Part shown: in pieces, positions 57,896-64,000 of the stretch | Position numbering within the stretch: position 1 is the first letter of the stretch | Layout of the letters: every line of letters starts with the position of its first letter | NCBI RefSeq assembly: GCF_014287675.1 | Contig: NZ_JACOPQ010000010.1 | Span: 85,834-149,833, forward strand | Source of the DNA: Lawsonibacter faecis | GTDB lineage: Bacteria > Bacillota > Clostridia > Oscillospirales > Oscillospiraceae | Length of the DNA stretch: 64,000 nt | Direction of reading: 5' to 3' | The notes under the pieces: generated by a model | Database searches by the model: none | What the model saw: only the letters and a program-made list of their open reading frames with translations | Told to the model about the DNA's origin: nothing | Translations under genes and position numbers: made by a program

Positions 57896-59161
57896 TCAGC
57901 TTGCCTTCGGATATCCGCTGTCCTCCCCGGCGGCCTCCTCCGGCTTCTCCTCTTCCGACGGCTGTTTCCTCACGGTCCCCGAGAGGAAGAGCGCGGCCTT
58001 GGCGCAGGCGGGCCCCACCATCTCATAGAGCACACCCGAGGAGAGGATGATGGTGGAGACCATCAGCCCCTCAGGGCCGGGCAGGATACGCTCCGCCAGG
58101 GCGGCCAGGCCGATGGATACCCCGGCCTGGGGCACCAGCGCCAGACCCAGCCAGCGGCGCGTGGAGGCCTGGGTGCGGCAGACCGCGCAGCCTGCCCACG
58201 CGCCCAGATACTTGCCCAGGATGCGCACGAAGAAGTAGCACACGCCAATCAGCCCCGCGGTGGCCAGCATGGGCACCTGGAGCCGCGCCCCGGACAGGAC
58301 GAAGAAAATGAGCAGGATGGGCGGCGTGGCGTCGCTCACCTCTTCAAAGGTCAGCTTCCGCCCACCGGCGTTGATATAGGCGGTCCCCACGGCCATGCAG
58401 GCGAGCAGGGGGGAGATGTCCACTATGGCGCAGAGCCCCGTGATGGCCAGCAGAACCGCTATGACAAGCACCAGACGGTGCTCTCTGGAGCGGCTGCCGT
58501 CCACCAGGGCGTGGAGCAGCAGCCCGGCCAGAACACCGCCCAAAACGGCCGCCGCGCTCCACAGCAGGGGTGCGAGCAGGGTCATGGGTCTCACGGCACC
58601 GGCGCCGTCCACGGCGGATACCATGGCGCTGCACATGCTGAAGGCCACCAGCGCCACCGCGTCGTCCAGCGCCACAATCTGCACAATCAGATTGACGAAG
58701 GGCCCTTTGGCCCGGTACTGCCGGATGGTCATGATGGTGGACGCGGGGGCCGTGGCGGAGGAGATGGCCCCCAGCAGGAGGCAGAAGGGGAGGGGCAGGC
58801 GGAATACCAGCAGCATGGCGGCGGTGACCGCGCCAAAGGCCGCCAGGGCCTCAAGCAGCGTGATGACGATGACCTTGGCCCCGGTCTCTTTCAGCTTCTC
58901 CAGCTTGAAGTACCGGCCTACTCCGAAGGCGATGAAGGCCAGTGCAATATCTGTCACGAAGTCCATCCCGTCGATCACGCTCCCGGGGACCAGACCCAGG
59001 ACATACGGTCCGACGGCAATGCCCGCCAGGATATACCCCGTCACATTGGGCAGCCGGAGCTTTTGGGTCAGCCTGGTCGCCAGGAACCCGGCCAGAAGCA
59101 TGATGGACAGCGACAGTATGATTTCAGCCGCAGGGCTGTTCAGTGCGTCGAGATGCAGCAT
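57896..59161 (-). CDS. Cation:proton antiporter (CPA2 / KefB-type membrane domain)
   Basis: 421 aa with about twelve hydrophobic segments. NVTGYILAGIAVGPYVLGLVPG and SSATAPASTIMTIRQ, then ALDDAVALVAF (acidic ion-binding pair region) are the Na+/H+ exchanger-domain hallmarks. No RCK/TrkA-N regulatory domain follows; the tail is acidic. ATG 59161 follows GGAAG by 8 nt. Divergent from a LysR gene that may regulate it. The ion (Na+ or K+) is unknown. Confidence 0.9.
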   Translation of the reverse strand: MLHLDALNSPAAEIILSLSIMLLAGFLATRLTQKLRLPNVTGYILAGIAVGPYVLGLVPGSVIDGMDFVTDIALAFIAFGVGRYFKLEKLKETGAKVIVITLLEALAAFGAVTAAMLLVFRLPLPFCLLLGAISSATAPASTIMTIRQYRAKGPFVNLIVQIVALDDAVALVAFSMCSAMVSAVDGAGAVRPMTLLAPLLWSAAAVLGGVLAGLLLHALVDGSRSREHRLVLVIAVLLAITGLCAIVDISPLLACMAVGTAYINAGGRKLTFEEVSDATPPILLIFFVLSGARLQVPMLATAGLIGVCYFFVRILGKYLGAWAGCAVCRTQASTRRWLGLALVPQAGVSIGLAALAERILPGPEGLMVSTIILSSGVLYEMVGPACAKAALFLSGTVRKQPSEEEKPEEAAGEDSGYPKAS

Positions 59162-59218
59162 AGCGATGACTTCCTTTCTGAGCACAGGGGAGGCGGCGCC
59201 CTCTCCTTTACCATATTG

Positions 59219-59247
59219 ATTATAGGAAGCCAGTGTGATAGAATCAA
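59219..59247 (-). promoter_or_regulatory. Predicted sigma-A promoter for the antiporter gene
   Basis: On the minus strand TTGATT (59242-59247), 17-bp spacer, TATAAT (59219-59224). The 147-bp divergent region is strongly A/T-rich and is the likely LysR target. Confidence 0.8.
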
Positions 59248-59308
59248 ATTATAATATATTGGATTATCATAAATAGTATTTATATTGAGCAGGAAGGAGG
59301 CGGGACCC

Positions 59309-60196
59309 ATGGTGGATGCAAAAGTCAAGACACTGCTGACAGTGGTCCAGACGGGCAGCTTCACCAAGGCGGCGGAGGCCTTGAATCTGACCCAGCCTGC
59401 CGTGAGCCACCATATCCGGCAGCTGGAGCAGGAGTTCGGCATTAAAATCTTTCAAAAGGGCAAGAAGTCCCTGTCTGTCACGCCCGAGGGGGAGATTCTG
59501 CTCAAATATGCCGGGCGTATCACAGCCATTGAAAACAACTGCCGTCAGGCGCTGGAGGATCACCGCACCAAGACCCGGCACCTCAATATCGGGATTACCC
59601 GGACGGCGGGGGAGAACCTGATGACCCAGGTGCTGGCCCTCTACTGCAGCGAGCACACCCAAACTCACATTAATGTTTATACTGATACCATTCAAAATCT
59701 TTATACAAAGCTGGGACTCTACGAGCTGGACCTGGCCATTGTGGAGGGCATCCTGCCCGACAGCCGCTACCGCTCCGTCCTGCTGGACACCGACTACCTC
59801 TGCCTGATTGTCGCGCCGGAGCACCCCTTCGCCGCCCGGCAGAGCGTCCTGCTCAGCGAGCTGAAGCGGGAGAAGCTGATTCTCCGCCCGCCGATGGCGG
59901 GGACCAGGGTGCTCTTCGAGAGCTTTCTCATGAGCCACGGGGAGACCATCAGCAATTTCAACGTCATCATGGAGATGGACAACATCGCCATGATTAAAAA
60001 TCTGGTCTCCATGAATCTGGCGGTCTCCGTCATCGCCCACAGCGCCTGCCGGGAGGAGCTGCGCTCCGGGCGTCTGGCGGCGGTCCCCATTGAAAACGCC
60101 AACATGACCCGGGAGATCAACATGGTCTACCACCACGATTTTTCCCACCTGGACCTGCTGGAGGAGCTGTCGCGGATCTACGCGCGGATCTACTGA
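59309..60196 (+). CDS. LysR family transcriptional regulator
   Basis: 295 aa. N-terminal winged HTH (about 1-60; VQTGSFTKAAEALNLTQPAVSHHIRQLE) and a periplasmic-binding-like effector domain (about 85-290). Divergent from the antiporter gene; LysR proteins often regulate the neighbour on the other strand, perhaps in response to ion or pH stress. ATG 59309 follows AAGGAGG. A weak -35/-10 pair (TTGGAT, TATATT at 59259-59286) may be its promoter, leaving a very short leader. Confidence 0.93.
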   Translation: MVDAKVKTLLTVVQTGSFTKAAEALNLTQPAVSHHIRQLEQEFGIKIFQKGKKSLSVTPEGEILLKYAGRITAIENNCRQALEDHRTKTRHLNIGITRTAGENLMTQVLALYCSEHTQTHINVYTDTIQNLYTKLGLYELDLAIVEGILPDSRYRSVLLDTDYLCLIVAPEHPFAARQSVLLSELKREKLILRPPMAGTRVLFESFLMSHGETISNFNVIMEMDNIAMIKNLVSMNLAVSVIAHSACREELRSGRLAAVPIENANMTREINMVYHHDFSHLDLLEELSRIYARIY

Positions 60197-60267
60197 ATGC
60201 GGACATATCTCCCGATGTCCGCGCAGCAAGGCGGCTTTCGCTGCCACCCCTGCGCGGCCTGGCGGCA

Positions 60268-60302
60268 AAAAAGTCCTCCGGCGGATAGCCGGAGGACTTT
60301 TT
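60268..60302. terminator. Bidirectional terminator between lysR and PPi-PFK genes
   Basis: AAAAAGTCCTCCGGC (60268-60282) and GCCGGAGGACTTTTT (60288-60302), loop GGATA. A runs on one side and T runs on the other serve both converging genes. Confidence 0.93.
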
Positions 60303-60312
60303 CATCTTGCGC

Positions 60313-61557
60313 TTACATATCGGTGGTAAGGACCTTCTTGAGGGTGGCGAAGCGGGGGAGGGAGGAATTCTTGGGGCCGGTGGGCTCGCCCTGGATCAGG
60401 GGGAGCGCGTAGTCGATGAAAGGCTGCTCTATGCCGTTGCCCGCGGCGTTGATCCACTCACGGGGCACCTTCTTTTCAAAGTTGGCGCAGATGTCCAGGG
60501 GCTTGAGGGCGATCTTGCACTCGTACATGCCGCCCTCGCGGGTGCAGTCGAAGGCCACCATCTTATCGGTCTCGCCGGACACGGCGGCCTCCACGGCGGC
60601 CTGACCGGCCATATAGGCCTCCTCAATGTCCCGAGCGGAAGCCACGTGGGAGCCGCAGCGCTGGAGCAGGGAGAGCTCGATGCCGCGGACCTTGGCGCCG
60701 GTCTTCTCCTTGATGACCTCGGCCAGCATCACGGCCAGTCCGCCCAGCTGGGCGTGGCCGAAGCCGTCGGTGGCGGAGGTGGAGGCCTCGGAGACGAAGC
60801 GGCCGTCGGCATAGTGGATGCCCTCGGACACGGCCACCATGCACTTACCGGTCTTGTTGTAGATGGCGGTCACGTCGGCGATAAACTTGTCCATGTCGAA
60901 GTCGGTCTCGGGCAGGTAGATGAGGTCGGGGCCGTACCCGGCCCAGGTGGCCAGCCCGGCGGCGGCGGTGAGCCAGCCGGCGTGGCGGCCCATGACCTCT
61001 ACCACGGTCACCATGCCGGTGTCGTACACGTGGGCGTCACGGTGGACCTCCATGCAGGAGGTGGCGATGAACTTGGCGGCGGAGGCGAAGCCGGGGCAGT
61101 GGTCGGTGCCGTTGAGGTCGTTGTCGATGGTTTTGGGCACGCCCATCACGCGGCACTCATAGCCCACCTTCTGCATATACTTGGAGATCTTGTTGCAGGT
61201 GTCCATGGAGTCGTTGCCGCCGTTGTAGAAGAAGTAACGCACGTCGTACTTCTTGAAGATCTCCAGAATACGCTTGTAGTCGGTGTCATCCTTGTCGGGA
61301 TCAGCCAGCTTATAGCGGCAGGAGCCCAGGGCGGAGGAGGGCGTGTAACGCATCAGGCTCAGCTCCTCGCGGTCCTCCTGGGCCATATCGTAGAGCTTGT
61401 CGTCCAGCACGCCCTTAATGCCGTGGGCGGCGCCCAGAACACGGGTGATTACGCCGGAATCCAGGGCGGTCTCGATGACGCCCAGTGCACTGGAATTGAT
61501 AACAGCGGTGGGGCCGCCGGACTGGCCGATGATACACGCGCCTCTCAGTTCACTCAT
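60313..61557 (-). CDS. pfp: Pyrophosphate-fructose-6-phosphate 1-phosphotransferase
   Basis: 414 aa. PfkA superfamily, PPi-using: NGGNDS at 112-117 has Asp where ATP enzymes have Gly, and PKTIDNDL has Lys before TIDND. Reversible glycolytic/gluconeogenic step that saves ATP; common in anaerobes. QSGGPTAVINSSALG start; EVMGRHAGWL. AGAGGAAG lies 9 nt before the ATG. Divergent from fba with overlapping promoters. Confidence 0.93.
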   Translation of the reverse strand: MSELRGACIIGQSGGPTAVINSSALGVIETALDSGVITRVLGAAHGIKGVLDDKLYDMAQEDREELSLMRYTPSSALGSCRYKLADPDKDDTDYKRILEIFKKYDVRYFFYNGGNDSMDTCNKISKYMQKVGYECRVMGVPKTIDNDLNGTDHCPGFASAAKFIATSCMEVHRDAHVYDTGMVTVVEVMGRHAGWLTAAAGLATWAGYGPDLIYLPETDFDMDKFIADVTAIYNKTGKCMVAVSEGIHYADGRFVSEASTSATDGFGHAQLGGLAVMLAEVIKEKTGAKVRGIELSLLQRCGSHVASARDIEEAYMAGQAAVEAAVSGETDKMVAFDCTREGGMYECKIALKPLDICANFEKKVPREWINAAGNGIEQPFIDYALPLIQGEPTGPKNSSLPRFATLKKVLTTDM

Positions 61558-61630
61558 AACAATTTACTTCCTCTCTAGTTTTGATCTGTTTTTGCGATAA
61601 GTCTGAGATAAATTCTATTTCTGCGGAAAT

Positions 61631-61659
61631 ATTCTAGCATATACTCTTGCAATTATCAA
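61631..61659 (-). promoter_or_regulatory. Predicted sigma-A promoter of the PPi-PFK gene
   Basis: On the minus strand TTGATA (61654-61659), 17-bp spacer, TAGAAT (61631-61636). Overlaps the divergent fba promoter. Confidence 0.75.
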
Positions 61660-61675
61660 TCAGAACTGATAGAAT
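61647..61675 (+). promoter_or_regulatory. Predicted sigma-A promoter of fba, overlapping the pfp promoter
   Basis: TTGCAA (61647-61652), 17-bp spacer, TAGAAT (61670-61675). Its spacer contains the -35 of the minus-strand promoter, and a TATCA-N8-TGATA dyad spans 61654-61671. Confidence 0.75.
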
Positions 61676-61707
61676 CATGGTGCAAAATTTGAAAGGAGAT
61701 GTTTCCT

Positions 61708-62643
61708 ATGCCTTTGGTCACATCTACGGAAATGTTTAAGAAGGCTTACGACGGCGGTTACGCCATCGGCGCCTTCAACGTGAACAACATGGAAATCGTG
61801 CAGGGCATCACTGAGGCCGCCAAGGACCTCAACGCCCCCCTGATTCTTCAGGTCTCCAAGGGAGCCCGCGCCTACGCCAACCATACTTATCTCATTAAGC
61901 TGGTGGAGGCCGCCGTCATCGAGACCGGCCTTCCCATCGTGCTCCACCTGGACCACGGCGACAGCTTTGAGACCTGCAAGAGCTGCATCGACGGCGGCTT
62001 CACCTCCGTCATGATCGACGCCAGCTCCAAGCCCTTTGCCGAGAACATTGAGATCACCAGGAAGGTCGTGGAGTACGCCCACGACCACGGTGTGGTGGTC
62101 GAGGCCGAGCTGGGCGCTCTGGCCGGCGTGGAGGACGAGGTCAATGTCTCTGCCGAGAACTCCTCCTACACCCGCCCCGAGGAAGTCCAGGAGTTTGTCT
62201 CCAAGACCGGCTGCGACTCCCTGGCCATCGCCATCGGCACCAGCCACGGCGCTTACAAGTTCAAGCCCGGCACCAAGCCCCAGCTCCGTTTCGACATCCT
62301 GGAGGAGGTCTCCAAGCGCCTGCCCGGCTTCCCCATCGTGCTCCACGGTTCTTCCTCCGTGCCCCAGGAGTATGTCAAGATGATCAACGACAACGGCGGC
62401 AACATGCCCGGCGCCATCGGCGTGCCCGAGGACCAGCTCCGTCATGCCGCCTCTCTGTCCGTGTGCAAGATCAACATCGACTCCGATCTGCGCCTGGCCA
62501 TGACCGGCACCATCCGCCAGTTCTTCGCTGAGCATCCCGACAAGTTCGACCCCCGCGAGTACCTGAAGCCCGCCCGCGCCAACATCAAGGAGCTCGTCAA
62601 GCACAAGATCACCGACGTGCTGGGCTGCGCCGGCAAGGCCTAA
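61708..62643 (+). CDS. fba: Class II fructose-1,6-bisphosphate aldolase
   Basis: 311 aa zinc aldolase of glycolysis. PIVLHLDHGDSFE (His and Asp zinc/catalytic region near 80), VEAELGALAGVEDEV, SLAIAIGTSHGAYK, IVLHGSSSVP. ATG 61708 follows AAAGGAG by 9 nt; an ATG at 61699 touches the RBS. Codon use is very biased (a highly expressed gene). Confidence 0.96.
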   Translation: MPLVTSTEMFKKAYDGGYAIGAFNVNNMEIVQGITEAAKDLNAPLILQVSKGARAYANHTYLIKLVEAAVIETGLPIVLHLDHGDSFETCKSCIDGGFTSVMIDASSKPFAENIEITRKVVEYAHDHGVVVEAELGALAGVEDEVNVSAENSSYTRPEEVQEFVSKTGCDSLAIAIGTSHGAYKFKPGTKPQLRFDILEEVSKRLPGFPIVLHGSSSVPQEYVKMINDNGGNMPGAIGVPEDQLRHAASLSVCKINIDSDLRLAMTGTIRQFFAEHPDKFDPREYLKPARANIKELVKHKITDVLGCAGKA

Positions 62644-62656
62644 AACTGCACATTCA

Positions 62657-62693
62657 GAAGGGGAGAAGGGGAGACCTTCTCCCCTTCGTCTTT
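62657..62693 (+). terminator. Terminator after fba
   Basis: GAAGGGGAGAAGG (62657-62669) and CCTTCTCCCCTTC (62675-62687), perfect 13-bp stem, then GTCTTTAT (weak T run). Confidence 0.8.
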
Positions 62694-62734
62694 ATGCAGG
62701 CCCTCTCCGACTATTACAGAAAGAAGGTCAGATT

Positions 62735-63280
62735 ATGAGCGCCGACGCCCTGGAGCAGTATTTGAACGCAATGGGAATCATCGGCTGCAATGTGAATCCC
62801 TATCTGCCGGCTCTGGACGACCTGGGCTTTTGTTGGCAGGATATGACCGCTCTTTTGGACCGGCAGGGCCTGTTTACCGCCAAGGTATACCGCAGGCGTA
62901 CCGTCTATCTCTCTCCGGAGGTCTACCATCTCCTCAGACAGCTGCGCGCCAGGCGGCCCATGCCCCCGGACGCCGCCGCGCTCCACGCCGTTCTGGGGGG
63001 GAGTCCGCCCCTGGAGACCGGGGAACTGAAGCGGCTCTCCCAGCTGGACGGCAGGACCTACGCGAAAGCCTTCGACTTCCTCATGGAGCACCTCTATATT
63101 ACCGCAATCCGCAGCGGCCGCCGTCTCAATGAGAACTGGTCCACGCTCCTCTACGGCACGGCGGAGGCGTGGGAGGCTCAGGCTCCGCCGGCGCGGTCCT
63201 GCGACGACCCTGCGGCCGCCCTGCGCGCCATTCTGGGCCGGACACTGCCCGAAACCGAGGTTGCAAAGCTGCTCCGCTGA
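62735..63280 (+). CDS. AlkZ-related winged-helix-type protein
   Basis: 181 aa. The start (LEQYLNAMGIIGCNVNPYLPALDDLG) and the helical arrangement (YLSPEVYHLLRQLRARR; LKRLSQLDGRTYAKAFDFLMEHLYITAI) resemble the short AlkZ-related proteins of Clostridia, whose distant relatives are HTH-containing DNA glycosylases. It lacks the catalytic QxQ motif as far as I can see, so a DNA repair activity is not supported. Function unknown. Weak RBS AAGAAGGT. Confidence 0.6.
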   Translation: MSADALEQYLNAMGIIGCNVNPYLPALDDLGFCWQDMTALLDRQGLFTAKVYRRRTVYLSPEVYHLLRQLRARRPMPPDAAALHAVLGGSPPLETGELKRLSQLDGRTYAKAFDFLMEHLYITAIRSGRRLNENWSTLLYGTAEAWEAQAPPARSCDDPAAALRAILGRTLPETEVAKLLR

Positions 63281-63322
63281 GCATAGGATGACGCAGTGAG
63301 AAGACGAAAGGATGGGTGCACT

Positions 63323-63859
63323 GTGTCGTCTGCTGTTATCCCGTATGACCGCAAGGCCGCCGTAGCCTACGCCCACAAGTGGGCCTTCGGCCGGAACCCG
63401 GCCTTCTATGACTATGAGGAAATCGGGGGCGACTGTACCAATTTCGCCTCACAATGCCTCTACGCCGGGACGGGTGTGATGAATTTTGAGCCCGTTTTCG
63501 GCTGGTATTATATCAATGCCAACCAGAAGTCGCCCTCGTGGACCGGGGTAGAGTATTTCTACAACTTCATTACCCGGATAGGGCAGACGCCCGGTCCCTT
63601 TGGTGTCGATACCACCTTGGAGCAGCTGGAGCCGGGAGATTTTGTACAGCTCCGGTTCAATAAAGAGGTGTTCGGTCACACCCCCATCATCGTGGCCATG
63701 GGGAATCCGCCCACGCTGGAGAATACGCTCATCGCCGCCCACTCCTATGACGCGGATTTCCGCCCGCTGAGTACTTATTACTTTCAGGAGATACGGTTTC
63801 TGCACATTTTGGGTGCCTATCCGCCCCTACCGCAGGGGAAATCGCAGCCATCGGCGTAA
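63323..63859 (+). CDS. Amidase domain-containing protein (Amidase_6 family)
   Basis: 178 aa. YDRKAAVAYAHKWAFGRNPAFYDYEEIGGDCTNFASQCLYAG is the Amidase_6 hallmark (described at about 8-50), with the nucleophile-type Cys in GGDCTNF and a His in FGHTPIIVA. NlpC/P60-like fold, putative peptidoglycan or peptide amidase. No signal peptide, unlike many relatives, so the site of action is unclear. GTG 63323 preferred because the conserved sequence starts there; upstream starts give a basic prefix. Confidence 0.85.
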   Translation: MSSAVIPYDRKAAVAYAHKWAFGRNPAFYDYEEIGGDCTNFASQCLYAGTGVMNFEPVFGWYYINANQKSPSWTGVEYFYNFITRIGQTPGPFGVDTTLEQLEPGDFVQLRFNKEVFGHTPIIVAMGNPPTLENTLIAAHSYDADFRPLSTYYFQEIRFLHILGAYPPLPQGKSQPSA

Positions 63860-63917
63860 AAAAGCGCCATCCAACCGTAAATGAACAGCCCCAGTAAAAA
63901 CGGACAATGACAAAATG

Positions 63918-63953
63918 CCCCCTGATGTAGGATAATAGAACTACATCAGGGGG
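63918..63953. repeat. Inverted repeat immediately before the right-edge gene
   Basis: CCCCCTGATGTAG (63918-63930) and its exact complement (63941-63953) around GATAATAGAA, 7 bp before an ATG. Such stem-loops at the 5' end of insertion sequences prevent outside transcription from expressing the transposase. Confidence 0.6.
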
Positions 63954-63960
63954 TATTGTT

Positions 63961-64000
63961 ATGAGCAAACGAAGCTATACAAAAATAGGAGCGATGGAGG
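63961..64000 (+). CDS. Start of probable IS transposase OrfA (3' partial)
   Basis: ATG 63961 begins MSKRSYTKIGAME and runs off the right edge. The start looks like the helix-turn-helix OrfA of IS3-family elements in Firmicutes, and the stem-loop just upstream fits an IS left end. Only 13 residues are visible, so the family is a guess. Confidence 0.35.
   Translation, partial: MSKRSYTKIGAME

Noticed and set aside
60307..61578. 423-codon plus-strand frame over the PPi-PFK gene
   Set aside because: Antisense shadow with Gly/Val/His-rich product; the minus-strand PPi-PFK has all motifs.

Overview
The window is a GC-rich (visibly about 60-65% G+C), gene-dense chromosomal segment of an endospore-forming, Gram-positive anaerobe of the class Clostridia. 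The sporulation genes (spoVM, sipL, spoIVA, ytfJ/gerW, dacF), the IspH-ribosomal protein S1 fusion, RemA, DUF3794, DUF5685 and DUF3343 proteins, and a pyrophosphate-dependent phosphofructokinase together suggest an Oscillospiraceae gut commensal of the Flavonifractor / Pseudoflavonifractor / Intestinimonas type. That placement is an inference from gene content; there is no rRNA gene to test it, and I saw no tRNA, rRNA or CRISPR array.

Layout. 1-5.1 kb: proteostasis block clpX (cut by the left edge), lon, engB and an FAH-family hydrolase. 5.2-11.5 kb: tyrosine phosphatase, site-2-type protease, then scpA-scpB-DUF2953-ytfJ-dacF-rluB (chromosome segregation, spore and wall functions), with a 163-bp MITE-like palindromic element before rluB. 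11.5-20.6 kb: RpiR regulator, HI0933-type flavoprotein, cmk-plsC-ispH/rpsA, then carD, ispD, ispF and a DUF3343-cysteine desulfurase pair. 20.7-25.1 kb: a surface locus, in which a promoter, two perfect dyads, a c-di-GMP-I riboswitch and a terminator precede a secreted beta-helix protein and a large LRR/SLH cell-surface protein. 25.3-30.1 kb: c-di-AMP synthesis (cdaA-cdaR) with RseC-family, DUF5685 and J-domain proteins. 30.1-44.1 kb: the Firmicutes translation/signalling block yicC-remA-gmk-rpoZ-priA-def-fmt-(PIG-V-like)-rsmB-rlmN-prpC-prkC-rsgA. 44.1-47.7 kb: spore-coat basal layer cluster with a 50-codon membrane protein gene, spoVM, sipL and spoIVA. 47.7-53.1 kb: a Crp/Fnr regulator divergent from leuCDB, then coaX and an ECF S component. 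53.2-62.7 kb: aminotransferase, purB, pfkA, DUF3795, antiporter, LysR, PPi-PFK and fba. 62.7-64 kb: an AlkZ-related protein, an amidase-domain protein and the probable left end of an insertion sequence.

How it works together. Most genes are housekeeping and lie on the + strand in short operons with 1-4 bp overlaps, strong AGGAGG-type ribosome-binding sites, recognisable -35/-10 boxes with 17-bp spacing and stable stem-loop terminators. Two second-messenger systems sit almost side by side: a c-di-GMP-sensing leader controls adhesin-like surface proteins, and the next operon makes c-di-AMP. The most distinctive regions are the riboswitch-controlled surface operon, with a 15-bp tandem repeat in the signal-peptide coding region and a composition break inside the second gene, and the compact spoVM-sipL-spoIVA cluster, which includes a 23-codon spoVM that is easily missed.
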